In this document: one piece after another, positions 25,018-32,813 of the stretch
How positions within the stretch are numbered: the first letter of the stretch is position 1
Layout of the letters: the number at the start of each line of letters is the position of its first letter
IMG/VR virus record: IMGVR_UViG_3300041405_000397
Coordinates: 1 to 53,374 of that record
Length of the DNA stretch: 53,374 bases
Direction: 5' to 3' (one strand)
Source of the DNA: a virus
Translations under genes and position numbers: made by a program
The notes under the pieces: model-generated
What the model was told of the DNA's origin: nothing
The model's input: the letters and a program-made list of their open reading frames with translations, nothing else
The model's database searches: none

Positions 25018-26302
25018 CCTCGCCTAATACGTCGTTACCCATCGGCTGGTAACCGGCGGCAACACGAATCTCATCGCCGGAGAAAACCGCCTCACCAGAT
25101 GCGAGCGATGTCTGATTGATGTTGCTCATCTTCACCGCGCTATCGAGCTTGTCGGATGGTGACTGCTCGTTTAGCTCATCCCAGACGATGCTGAACTTTG
25201 ATACAGGCTTCAGCGCCTGCAGGTAGATAAGCTTGTCGACCAAATCCTCAATATCGAAAGACAGGTCGCCGCGCCGTGACTGACAGCGAGCGTTGAAGTA
25301 AATCTGGTCTTCCGTGCTGGCGCGCTCGCCAGACTGATTGCCGACGATAATCCGGGAGGGGATATCTACCGATGAGCTGAAGGTCTGAAGGTTTACGCTG
25401 TACGTTGGCGAGGGGTCTGATACAGCAGAGACCATCGATGTAATCTGCGCCCCCTGCGTGATCAGGAGCGCGTCATTGCCGCGGTTAATCTCGCGGGCAG
25501 CCTCGTTATAGCGTTCCTGCAGCTCATCAACAGTGACGCCATACATTGAGGCCAGATTGTTAAAGTCGATGTCTTTATCGAAGTTAATATTCTGCTGGCG
25601 TGCGGCATTCTTCAGGAATGACTCGCCCGAACCGCCCTCAACTTTTTCCAGACTGACGCATGCGTTATAGCCGGGTTCCAGAAAGCCGATTTCGTCATCG
25701 GACATATCGCCAATAATCAGGATGCGATCGGGATGGATATTGCGGCGCGCCGTGCTGCCATCAGAGAGCGTTTCTGTGTACTGCCAGTTAGTTATGTTGC
25801 CGTTACCGTCACGATTTCCCACCTGCAAAGCGCTGGCCCATACTGGCGTTATCTTTTGCAGGGCCTTGCCTTTAATTACCGGCTCGTTCCAGTTTTTACT
25901 GTCTTTGATGTGAAGCAATATGCCAGCCCATCGACCAACCAGGCGCCGCGTATCGGCCTTTGCAAATGCCCGCCAGAAACGGTGAGTGAAAACTTGTTTA
26001 CTGGCCTTCTCCCATTCCGTCTCTTCGCGGGACTCATCAGAGATCTCACCCTCAATGACTTCAGGGTTAGTTCTCCAGCAGTTCGCAACGAGCTTATTTA
26101 CCGCGCCGTTGGCAATGCCGCCGCGGCGATAGAGCTTGTAGAGATCGTCAAAGGTAAGGTTTTCTTTAAAGCCATATTCGCACCATGCTGAGCTGCGTTT
26201 TGCATCAAGCCCCATGCCGGGGTTAAGCGTCATCGCTCGCGCACGGGCAAGCCTGACATCACTCAACGCATGGTTGACGGCCAGAGTTAATTTATCTGTC
26301 AT
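24992..26302 (-). CDS. Portal protein (DUF1073 family)
   Basis: 436 residues, a short form of the DUF1073 portal. Motifs: DLYKLYRRGGIANGAVNKLV, HPDRILIIGDMSDDE, RIIVGNQSGERASTEDQIYF and DIEDLVDKLIYLQAL. It forms the twelve-subunit ring through which DNA enters and leaves. Some databases name this family after the anti-CBASS protein Acb1, because Acb1 and this portal are fused in some phages. The Acb1 phosphodiesterase domain is not present here; the protein ends shortly after the portal wing (GEDDEEDEET). Confidence 0.9.
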   Translation of the reverse strand: MTDKLTLAVNHALSDVRLARARAMTLNPGMGLDAKRSSAWCEYGFKENLTFDDLYKLYRRGGIANGAVNKLVANCWRTNPEVIEGEISDESREETEWEKASKQVFTHRFWRAFAKADTRRLVGRWAGILLHIKDSKNWNEPVIKGKALQKITPVWASALQVGNRDGNGNITNWQYTETLSDGSTARRNIHPDRILIIGDMSDDEIGFLEPGYNACVSLEKVEGGSGESFLKNAARQQNINFDKDIDFNNLASMYGVTVDELQERYNEAAREINRGNDALLITQGAQITSMVSAVSDPSPTYSVNLQTFSSSVDIPSRIIVGNQSGERASTEDQIYFNARCQSRRGDLSFDIEDLVDKLIYLQALKPVSKFSIVWDELNEQSPSDKLDSAVKMSNINQTSLASGEAVFSGDEIRVAAGYQPMGNDVLGEDDEEDEET

Positions 26303-26320
26303 GGTTTGTCCGTTAGTGTG

Positions 26321-27805
26321 TTATCTGCCTTGCAGGCGTTTGGGGATCATCATGCCCATTGACTGAGCACCGCCCAATTCGGTTAACGCATAAACCATCG
26401 CATCTAAGCGGTCAGGGGATTTCTTGGCGGTCGTTGGCACGTATTCCATTAGCTGATTTTCCAGCACATAGAGATTGCCGTTATGGGTGACACGGCCTTG
26501 CTCATAAAGCGCAGAGATTGGTTCAGCTCGGGCATATTTCCCCTTGCTGGCATGAACGCGAATGATGCGCCCTTTGAATCCGGCGTTGCGCAGGGTCTCC
26601 TCTGCCATATCGCCGCCCTGGTTGGTTTCGATGACAATTGCATCAGCATCGTGCTCTTCGTAGGCAAACATCGCCTTCTTAGCCCAACCAGCAGGTGAGT
26701 ATTTGCCGCTGTAATCCGCGTCCACGGTGAATTGCTTCTTGTCTCCGGCTCCATAGGCGCTGGCTACCACGATCCCCGACTCATCGCTCTCTTCACTATT
26801 GGTCGCTTGTGGGTCAATGGCTACGACCGTGCGCACCTTCTCATGCTTGATGTTGAGAGAATGAGATGCGGTGATCATCGCCTCTGTCCACAATGCACCT
26901 TCAGCATTGAAGCGGCGTGGCTTCTGCATGTACTGAGCTTCAGCAGTACGACGGTGCGAGAACAGCGATACACGATGTGATTCGTTATGCTTGAACGGCC
27001 ACAGCCACCCATCAGGCAGGCCATGATCAATCGGTATGGCGTGAGTGTTTTCTGGATACTGCTCTGAATAGCTCTGATTATTGTCGATCAGCACTGGAAG
27101 GTTCAGGTGATGCCACTTTTCTCCGCTGCCACCGCGAAGTAGATAGCCGCTGAGGTCTTGGTAGTGGATGCGCTGCATAATCACGATCATCGGCGTTGTT
27201 TCAATCGCGAGTCGTGACTTGATGGTTTCGTTGAAACGGTTATTTACACCATCACGAACGGTTTCGCTGTATGCATCATCTGGCTTTACTGGGTCATCGA
27301 TTATCAATGCGCCCTGCCATCCCGGCTCCATATGACCAGCACGAAAGCCAGTTACCTGACCGGCAGCGGATGATGCATAAACGCCGCCGCCAAACTCATT
27401 CCACCACATCGCCTTACTGTCTGCATCACCGCGTAATTCCATAGGCCACATCGACTGATAGGCTTTTGAGCGAATCATGCCGCGCGCGGTTGATGAGTTG
27501 AGCAGTGCCAGATTGTGCGAATACGACAGATGCATGAAGCGGGCACGATTGTTCAGCGTCAGCCCTCGTCCCATCATATTGATGGTTGCCAGCTCGGTTT
27601 TGGTGTAGCCAGGCGGAACGTTAATTATCAGGCGGGTTATCTCCCCGCTGATTACGCGATCGAGCGTTTGCTGAATAACTTTGTGGTGTGGCGCGACAAT
27701 CATCTTGCCGCCGGTGCGCTGCTTGAGGAAGTAACGAGCGTAATACAGCCCATCCTCTTCACACTCTAACCGGCGTGCATAGTTCCTCTGCTCAGCAGTC
27801 GTCAT
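26321..27805 (-). CDS. terL: Terminase large subunit
   Basis: 494 residues. The ATPase domain shows a Walker A-like VPPGYTKT (63-70), Walker B LIIDDP, and coupling motif (TTPMIVIMQRIHYQDLSG). The C-terminal nuclease domain has acidic residues at VVAIDPQATN, AIVIETNQGGD and SPDRLDAMVYAL. It cuts concatemers and pumps DNA into the prohead. Fourteen-base overlap with the small subunit gene. Confidence 0.96.
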   Translation of the reverse strand: MTTAEQRNYARRLECEEDGLYYARYFLKQRTGGKMIVAPHHKVIQQTLDRVISGEITRLIINVPPGYTKTELATINMMGRGLTLNNRARFMHLSYSHNLALLNSSTARGMIRSKAYQSMWPMELRGDADSKAMWWNEFGGGVYASSAAGQVTGFRAGHMEPGWQGALIIDDPVKPDDAYSETVRDGVNNRFNETIKSRLAIETTPMIVIMQRIHYQDLSGYLLRGGSGEKWHHLNLPVLIDNNQSYSEQYPENTHAIPIDHGLPDGWLWPFKHNESHRVSLFSHRRTAEAQYMQKPRRFNAEGALWTEAMITASHSLNIKHEKVRTVVAIDPQATNSEESDESGIVVASAYGAGDKKQFTVDADYSGKYSPAGWAKKAMFAYEEHDADAIVIETNQGGDMAEETLRNAGFKGRIIRVHASKGKYARAEPISALYEQGRVTHNGNLYVLENQLMEYVPTTAKKSPDRLDAMVYALTELGGAQSMGMMIPKRLQGR

Positions 27806-28361
27806 CCTCCAACATCTCCCGCCGCGCAGCTCTGTATTCGTCTTTGGTCAGCGTTGCCACTTCAATCGGGCTGCCGTTCTTGCCGGTGAGCTCATGCGAG
27901 GCCTGCTCTTTGAATGCCATAACGCTGATGTGCTTGCCGAGCAACTCAAGATTTTTGACCTTATCAGGCCACTTAATCTTTTTGAGCATATTTTCGATTG
28001 TGGTTTCATCGAAGTTAGTAATGCTCGTATTGATATCGAAGCTGCTAATGGTTGTACGCCAGACTTTCGGCCACTCGCTGATAGCCTTAATGCCACCGTC
28101 GTCTTTCAGGATGTCGAGTACATCCATCTGATCAATCTCAACCAAGCGCCGCAACACATAACCAGCATCAATGTTTACTTGCTCATTGCGCTGTAATTTG
28201 AGATCTGAAATACGGTTTTGAATACTAAGTTTTGCTAAGTTTTGAGCGCCCTGTTCGTTCGCGGTTTTTTCACTATACCCCGCCCGAATGGCCGCTTGCG
28301 TGGCGTTCAAATCGATGAGGTACTCGCGACAGAACATCTCTTGTTTGTCGGTAAGTGCCAT
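27792..28361 (-). CDS. terS: Terminase small subunit
   Basis: 189 residues. The N-terminal helix-turn-helix is clear (LTDKQEMFCREYLIDLNATQ, AAIRAGYSEKTANEQGAQNL). The middle is an oligomerisation part with VLRRLVEIDQMDVLDIL. It recognises the packaging site, which in many phages lies in or near its own gene; no obvious repeat marks it here. Confidence 0.94.
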   Translation of the reverse strand: MALTDKQEMFCREYLIDLNATQAAIRAGYSEKTANEQGAQNLAKLSIQNRISDLKLQRNEQVNIDAGYVLRRLVEIDQMDVLDILKDDGGIKAISEWPKVWRTTISSFDINTSITNFDETTIENMLKKIKWPDKVKNLELLGKHISVMAFKEQASHELTGKNGSPIEVATLTKDEYRAARREMLEDDDC

Positions 28362-28387
28362 TTAACCTTCTTTTTTCTCAATAAATC

Positions 28388-28570
28388 ATGGAGATGTTAG
28401 TGGAAAAGCATATTTACGAGGGTGTTGAGTACGATATTGAAGTAGTTAACGGCAAACCTGTCGCTGTTTATCTTAATGGCGAGTTGATTACAGGTCCGCT
28501 TGCCGATGAAATAATCGACCACTTTGATAAAAAACGTCCGGCACCTACACCAAGGCGTCCTAAACCTTAA
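28388..28570 (+). CDS. Small protein, divergent from the terminase genes
   Basis: 60 residues if started at ATG 28388; a GTG at 28400 has a better spaced TGGAG before it and would give 56. The core HIYEGVEYDIEVVNGKPVAVYLNGELITG is a small beta sheet with alternating hydrophobics. The Pro-rich end is APTPRRPKP. Similar little genes accompany terminase small subunits in other phages. Function unknown. Confidence 0.65.
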   Translation: MEMLVEKHIYEGVEYDIEVVNGKPVAVYLNGELITGPLADEIIDHFDKKRPAPTPRRPKP

Positions 28571-28620
28571 TAATTAGCTTGCCGCCTCTAAGTAAAAATC
28601 ACCTAGAGGCAGCATGATTA

Positions 28621-28664
28621 TTTAACATTTGTTAAAGCATTAAGAAAATGTTAATCAAAACATT
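28621..28664. promoter_or_regulatory. Two palindromes upstream of the YfbU-like gene
   Basis: TTTAAC-ATTT-GTTAAA (28621-28636) and AATGTT-AATCAA-AACATT (28647-28664) lie in A/T-rich DNA about 100-140 bases before the rightward gene at 28764. They look like operator or promoter-regulating sites; the binding protein is unknown. Confidence 0.45.
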
Positions 28665-28763
28665 CACAATCAAAGTACATTTTCTAAGAAGTTGTAGATC
28701 CACTTCCTGTCAAAAAATTCTTAATTCCACAATGAGTTATAAAATCATATAAGGAGAATTTTA

Positions 28764-29315
28764 ATGAGCTACACACAAGCAGAAAAACTTCAAATCTTGC
28801 TGCTTTGCGATATACACGAAGCTTTAGGCATCAAAAACAGATATGACCCCGAACTAATCAGAGAGGCAGTTTCTTCTGATAACATATGGGCTTTAGAGTG
28901 GGAATATCAAAATCTATCGACAGAGGACGATAACCCTGTTGAGGTAAAGCATGTCTGCGACGTATTAGATATGTATGACATACTCAAATTCACATATGAA
29001 CATTTGTCACCAGACGACCAAGCTAAGCTTATAGAAGAAGTCCCTCATTTTAGCCCTGCTCATTCTCTTACGTTCCCGGGTTTCGATGGAAACAATGAAG
29101 GCCGCTTAAGGAGCATTGCTTACATGCTCAATCGCATGGGACGGTTCAATACTCAAGAAATTACTAAAAACTCTCATCATCCCACTTACGACACATCTGA
29201 GAGAATGCTTAGTGTCTACTTGCCTGAACGATCTAATTTTCAGCATCAACGCGGCATTACCTATGAAGCACTGAGGGATACTTTACTAGCTCAAATTCGT
29301 CCCTCCAACCGTTGA
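28764..29315 (+). CDS. YfbU-domain protein (lysogenic cargo gene)
   Basis: 183 residues. ATG preceded by AAGGAG. It aligns in style with E. coli YfbU: LQILLLCDIHEAL near the start, LDMYDILKFTYEHLSPDD in the middle, then LTFPGFDGNNEGRLRSIAYM and MLNRMGRFNTQE, and a C-terminal ERMLSVYLPERSNF. YfbU is a small helical protein of unclear function linked with cell survival. The gene is A/T-rich, rightward against the late operon, and has its own upstream region, so it is probably expressed in the lysogen. Confidence 0.82.
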   Translation: MSYTQAEKLQILLLCDIHEALGIKNRYDPELIREAVSSDNIWALEWEYQNLSTEDDNPVEVKHVCDVLDMYDILKFTYEHLSPDDQAKLIEEVPHFSPAHSLTFPGFDGNNEGRLRSIAYMLNRMGRFNTQEITKNSHHPTYDTSERMLSVYLPERSNFQHQRGITYEALRDTLLAQIRPSNR

Positions 29316-29373
29316 GGATGACAAATAAAATTGATTTAACTGCCTAAGCAAAAATTACCTGTAGCCAAAAATA

Positions 29374-29438
29374 GTCATCACAAGTCGCACTTGTAAATGT
29401 GCCTTGTGATGACAATAAAAAACCGCCCGGAGGCGGTT
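29374..29438 (-). terminator. Hairpin plus leftward terminator, repeat copy 1
   Basis: A long stem (29374-29413: GTCATCACAAG / CTTGTGATGAC with an inner GCAC/GTGC) is followed by AACCGCC-CGGA-GGCGGTT (29421-29438), which on the minus strand is followed by a T run. 29386-29438 is repeated at 29885-29937 with two mismatches. It ends the 29437-29745 gene and perhaps also stops the YfbU transcript. Confidence 0.75.
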
Positions 29439-29745
29439 ATGCATAGTGCGTAGACCAGTGCTTACTGCACTCCCCAACGGCGGCGCTGATGTCTCTGCTG
29501 GCTCTCATGTGGGTTTGTATGACGCGCTGAAACCCTCCATCCTCAGGAAAGCCAAGGTGTTCCAAAGATATTTCATCGTCAGTTCTGTACCAAATACGCT
29601 CCCCTTCATGCAGCCTTTCACGATAAACATGAATCGAATCGATGTTGCTCGCAGGGTTGCCATCTGTTTTGAAAATCTCATACCTAGTCAGTTGCCCATC
29701 ATCACCGCGATAAAGAAGCGTTCTTTCCAGTGTTAGCTTGGTCAT
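29437..29745 (-). CDS. Hypothetical protein in a repeat-flanked cassette
   Basis: 102 residues (MTKLTLERTLLYRGDDGQLT, RLHEGERIWYRTDDEISLEH, GDCSKHWSTHYA-like end). No signal, membrane part or known motif. It is bracketed by two near-identical 53-base hairpin-terminator repeats (29386-29438 and 29885-29937), so it looks like an independently acquired gene with its own terminator. Confidence 0.65.
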   Translation of the reverse strand: MTKLTLERTLLYRGDDGQLTRYEIFKTDGNPASNIDSIHVYRERLHEGERIWYRTDDEISLEHLGFPEDGGFQRVIQTHMRASRDISAAVGECSKHWSTHYA

Positions 29746-29884
29746 TAGATATCCTCTGTCAGTGAAGGATCATCAAATTAACACCAGAAAATAATACTTC
29801 AAAACCTGTAACCAGCTTCGCGACACTTCACAGCGTGGCTAACCGTTAACGGGGGGAATGCTCATGGCAGTAAAAATCATCAGC

Positions 29885-29937
29885 CGCACTTGTAAATGTG
29901 CTTTGTGATGCCAATAAAAAACCGCCCGGAGGCGGTT
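29885..29937 (-). terminator. Leftward terminator, repeat copy 2
   Basis: The same 53-base sequence as 29386-29438 with two differences, ending in ACCGCC-CGGA-GGCGGT and a minus-strand T run. It lies right after the 29942-30325 gene. The longer outer stem seen in copy 1 is only partly preserved. Confidence 0.75.
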
Positions 29938-29941
29938 GAGT

Positions 29942-30325
29942 TTACTGAAATTTGAGGCTTCGTACTTGGTCGGTAAGCCTGCCGAAATCACAATGCCTCA
30001 GCATGAGATTTTGTTGCGGCCCGGTTGAGCTGGCGCTCCCACACTTACTGTTCGCGTAATCCACCATATTGTTTAGCGTACAGATTACCTGTTCCAGCCC
30101 CCACGCCCCTTCTGATTCTACGTGCGCCCGGATTAGCCGGTTGTGCTCAATTACAGGAGCGCGGCTGGAAAACGCAGCTGGCCTGATTGTGCATAGATAA
30201 TCTCGAAAGTGCCCTTGCCACTGAGCGTTCACCATCTGGTTTAGCTCGAAATACAAGATACCCGAATTGCCGCTTATCTGGCTAAGATTATGATTGATAC
30301 CCATTATTTTTGGATTCAATTCCAC
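29942..30325 (-). CDS. Hypothetical protein
   Basis: Up to 127 residues from a GTG at 30325, or 120 from the ATG at 30304; neither has a good ribosome site. Helical, with EGAWGLEQVICTLNNMVDYA near the middle and two or three Cys. No recognised domain. It ends at the second copy of the hairpin-terminator repeat. Confidence 0.5.
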   Translation of the reverse strand: MELNPKIMGINHNLSQISGNSGILYFELNQMVNAQWQGHFRDYLCTIRPAAFSSRAPVIEHNRLIRAHVESEGAWGLEQVICTLNNMVDYANSKCGSASSTGPQQNLMLRHCDFGRLTDQVRSLKFQ

Positions 30326-30551
30326 GATAACATGCCCTTAAATCGGTCCCTAACCCAAAGAGTAATACAAGAATAGTCCTAAATATTTAATGTTTTCCAG
30401 CAATTTCTGTCTATTAACGCAACAATTTTGTGATTAATCGCGGCTTAGCTCGACCAGATTTAGCTAGTAACAAGCTATTAGCCATGTGGCAGTGTCCCAA
30501 GGCCCTAAACGATACTACCTTCCAGCAGTTTTGCTTAACTCATTTATTTAC
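30326..30551. other. Intergenic, nothing recognised
   Basis: 226 bases between Rz1 and the 29942 gene. No reading frame with a start signal and no strong hairpin; presumably the promoter region of the 29942-30325 gene. Confidence 0.4.
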
Positions 30552-30839
30552 CTATCTGGTTAACTCGATTTTACGGATGGCGACGCGGTCAATGTTGCAC
30601 TGCCCTAACAGGCCGAATAGCTCAGCATTCAGCGCAACACTGTCACCGAATGTCATTGACTCCGGTATGGCAGGCACATCAATCTGACTTGTCAGCTCAG
30701 CGGGCAGGCTTAACTGCGGTTGCTTTATTGTTCGATATTCCACTTGCGGATTTTGCTGCATCGCGCAACCGGTCAGCAGCATCAGCGGGAACAGGAGCAA
30801 CAGCGCACTTGTCCGACGCAAGGTAACGTTTGATTTCAC
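30552..30839 (-). CDS. Rz1: Spanin outer-membrane lipoprotein Rz1
   Basis: 95 residues from a GTG at 30839 with GGAAG upstream; it begins inside Rz in another frame, the classical nested arrangement. Signal sequence TSALLLLFPLMLLTGC with lipobox LTGC, then a Pro-rich periplasmic part (QNPQVEYRTIKQPQLSLPAE). It continues some 55 residues beyond the usual short Rz1, past the end of Rz. It pairs with Rz to fuse inner and outer membranes in the last step of lysis. Confidence 0.85.
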   Translation of the reverse strand: MKSNVTLRRTSALLLLFPLMLLTGCAMQQNPQVEYRTIKQPQLSLPAELTSQIDVPAIPESMTFGDSVALNAELFGLLGQCNIDRVAIRKIELTR

Positions 30840-31131
30840 TCTGGAGCTTCCTGTTTTGCTGTGCTGTAACTGCCCGTTGCTCAGTGACCTGAGACATGAC
30901 GGCATTCTGGTTTTTTACTGCTGTGACCAGGTCTTTTACGCTGCTCGCCAGGTCATCATTTTTGGAACGCAGGTCGTTTATCTGCGTGTCTTTGCTGTTA
31001 CTCAGCTGTTCAAGTCGCTCGTTAGTTGCAGTTAGCTGTGAGTTACGGGCATTCAGCCCCCACAGCGCCACACAGATAAGCCCGATGACGATGATGTGTG
31101 AGTAGTTCCTGATAGCAGCGATGATGTTCAT
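30697..31131 (-). CDS. Rz: Spanin inner-membrane protein Rz
   Basis: 144 residues. One N-terminal membrane anchor (IIVIGLICVALWGLNA) and a long periplasmic coiled coil (TNERLEQLSNSKDTQINDLR, LVTAVKNQNAVMSQVTEQR), with one Cys at about residue 109. Its start overlaps the lysozyme stop by four bases. Confidence 0.9.
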   Translation of the reverse strand: MNIIAAIRNYSHIIVIGLICVALWGLNARNSQLTATNERLEQLSNSKDTQINDLRSKNDDLASSVKDLVTAVKNQNAVMSQVTEQRAVTAQQNRKLQSEIKRYLASDKCAVAPVPADAADRLRDAAKSASGISNNKATAVKPAR

Positions 31132-31565
31132 GTGTTGAATAGCTCCCGTTCACGCTTGCGGCGAGGAAGCAGCAGGTCAGGATCGCTTCCAGCTCTCTTC
31201 CACTGGAGGAATTGATCTGCGGCTCCCTTGTAGTTATTCACGTTTAGCAGGCGAAGCAGGGTTGAACCTGCGAAAGCATTTCTGCCTATGTTGAACACCA
31301 GGCTGCATAGTGCGTCGTACTGGTTCTGGGTAAGCGGCACTTTGACGTTGCCGTTAATCGCCGATTCCACCCACGCCAGATCGCTAATCAGAAGGCTGGT
31401 TGATTTACTCTGTGTAATGGTCATCCCGCGCGCCACAGGTTTGCCATCCACGGTGCCCGTATGACCTACGCCGATTGTCCAGACACCAACAGAGTCCTGA
31501 TACGCAGTCAGCTTCTCGCCTTCCTCACGTTTGATAAACGCAATGCCGTTATTGCTGAGCTTCAT
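31128..31565 (-). CDS. Endolysin, GH24 (T4/P22-type) lysozyme
   Basis: 145 residues. Catalytic set Glu15-Gly, Asp24 and Thr30 (EEGEKLTAYQDSVGVWTIGV) has the same spacing as T4 lysozyme (11, 20, 26). It cuts the glycosidic bond of peptidoglycan. There is no hydrophobic N terminus, so it is not a signal-arrest-release enzyme and needs the holin hole to escape. Its start overlaps the holin gene by 17 bases. Confidence 0.95.
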   Translation of the reverse strand: MKLSNNGIAFIKREEGEKLTAYQDSVGVWTIGVGHTGTVDGKPVARGMTITQSKSTSLLISDLAWVESAINGNVKVPLTQNQYDALCSLVFNIGRNAFAGSTLLRLLNVNNYKGAADQFLQWKRAGSDPDLLLPRRKRERELFNT

Positions 31566-31911
31566 CAGTACCTCCGAATTTGCGATCGGTCAGCTTCCTG
31601 AACCGGAATGAGATGTAGTCGATACCGATGAAACCGATAAGGATGGCGGCCACCCAGGCGAAGTCATCACCCACACTCCATCCGAAGATGGAAATGATTA
31701 CCTGAAGGGTTGGTTTAACGAAGAAGGCGAAGATACTGCACATGGCTGCGTCCATAAGACGGCGCGGCCACGTGTCTTTTCCGAAGTATGATGCCCTGAG
31801 CAAAGCCATTGCGCCTGCAAGAGCGGCATACCCTGATTCATTTCGGTGAGCATAAAGCCAGGCTATCAGGCTCGCCCAGTAGCCCGGATCTTTATCTGGC
31901 ATACGTTTCAT
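31549..31911 (-). CDS. S: Lambda S-type holin with a possible dual start
   Basis: 120 residues from the ATG at 31911, preceded by GGGGTGG. Three membrane segments can be drawn (ALAGAMALLRAS, DAAMCSIFAFFVKPTLQVII, FAWVAAILIGFIGIDYISF) and the C terminus is charged, as in lambda S. It begins Met-Lys-Arg-Met; a second ATG at 31902 would give a form lacking two positive residues, as in the lambda antiholin/holin pair S107/S105. It sets the time of lysis. Confidence 0.9.
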   Translation of the reverse strand: MKRMPDKDPGYWASLIAWLYAHRNESGYAALAGAMALLRASYFGKDTWPRRLMDAAMCSIFAFFVKPTLQVIISIFGWSVGDDFAWVAAILIGFIGIDYISFRFRKLTDRKFGGTDEAQQ

Positions 31912-32036
31912 TTCCACCCCCAAATGCGGGGACTTGTTCAGATTAGGAATCGTTGACATTGTGAACAGAACAAGTCCGGTTAAACTTCTTCCTGTCGAGA
32001 GAAAAAGCACCGCCTTGCTGATAGAAGTCAAAATGA

Positions 32037-32091
32037 AGAATCCGCCATTGAGCGGATTTTGTACATAAAAAAGCCCTGCAGGAGCAGAGCT
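32037..32091 (-). terminator. Terminator pair after the 32112-32609 gene
   Basis: Leftward terminator: AGCTCTGC, loop TCCT, GCAGGGCT, then a T run on the minus strand (32065-32091). A second hairpin AATCCGC-CATTGA-GCGGATT lies at 32038-32057 and has T residues on the plus side. Confidence 0.75.
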
Positions 32092-32111
32092 TAACTGTTT
32101 TTTAAAAGCAA

Positions 32112-32609
32112 TTAGGAACTTGTGTTAGGCGGAACTTTATAATTCGCCATATAATTTTTTCTAAGTCTAAAAAAACTTAAAGAATTTGCTCCATACATAG
32201 CTATTCGACTTAAAAGATTATTCCGGTGCCTGATATAGTCAATTGTTTGGTCTATCTCATTGAGATGTTCAATATCGTAGCTAGCTTTCTTTGAGTTGGC
32301 CCAATCACACTTTAGCCGGGACAGCAACCAAAGAGATCGAGAATAATATTTTCTGTGGAACCTTAACTCATACACCGCATCCAGTTGGTAAGCAATGTAA
32401 ATGCTCCCGTCATTTCCTCGGCCTTCATTAATTTCTTTGATGAGCAATCTGTATCTATCAAATCTTTTTTGTTCACTTTCAGACAAAACTTTTTGAAAGA
32501 AAACTAGCGCAGTCCACAAGCCGCCGACGAATAAACCCATAGCCGCCGATATTATCTGCCAAGAGACAGATACATCAGCTCTGACCCAGTTGAAAAAATT
32601 ATCAAGCAT
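32112..32609 (-). CDS. Membrane-anchored protein, first gene after the late promoter
   Basis: 165 residues. One or one-and-a-half N-terminal membrane helices (WQIISAAMGLFVGGLWTALVFFQKVL), then a charged helical cytoplasmic domain (YRLLIKEINEG, RFHRKYYSRSLWLLSRLKCD). No known family. It lies between the late promoter and the holin and has its own terminator pair. A/T-rich compared with its neighbours. It could modulate lysis or be cargo; position alone does not decide. Confidence 0.65.
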   Translation of the reverse strand: MLDNFFNWVRADVSVSWQIISAAMGLFVGGLWTALVFFQKVLSESEQKRFDRYRLLIKEINEGRGNDGSIYIAYQLDAVYELRFHRKYYSRSLWLLSRLKCDWANSKKASYDIEHLNEIDQTIDYIRHRNNLLSRIAMYGANSLSFFRLRKNYMANYKVPPNTSS

Positions 32610-32663
32610 GCAAACCTCCCTCTGTTAGAGAGGTAATCGGCAAAGCTAAATTTAACTTTAAAA

Positions 32664-32696
32664 AAAAGCCCCAACCGGTAAAGGTCAGGGCTTTTT
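32664..32696 (-). terminator. Candidate tR' terminator downstream of the late promoter
   Basis: AGCCC-x-AACC and GGT-x-AGGGCT pair around a GTAAA loop, with T runs on both sides. On the leftward transcript it comes about 35-70 bases after the predicted late start, where lambdoid phages have the terminator overcome by Q. Confidence 0.75.
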
Positions 32697-32738
32697 AATA
32701 TTCTGTTGCTCAACTACTTGTGTCACGAGCATATCAGA

Positions 32739-32767
32739 AATGTACTAGTTCCAAGTGACGTTTTCAA
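32739..32767 (-). promoter_or_regulatory. Candidate late promoter PR'
   Basis: Read leftward: TTGAAA (32762-32767), 17-base spacer, TACATT (32739-32744). It lies directly after Q and before a terminator, exactly as lambda PR' does. Q should bind near the promoter and let polymerase run through to lysis, head and tail genes. Confidence 0.7.
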
Positions 32768-32813
32768 GCATCTATAAAAATATTTTTGCGACTTATCGCA
32801 TTTACGCGGCAAG

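Noticed and set aside
24992-26302. Portal as an anti-CBASS protein
   Set aside because: The family name in some databases comes from fusions with Acb1; no Acb1 catalytic domain is present here.
27792-28763. cos or pac site near the terminase genes
   Set aside because: No clear repeats or symmetric nick site could be found by eye; location left open.
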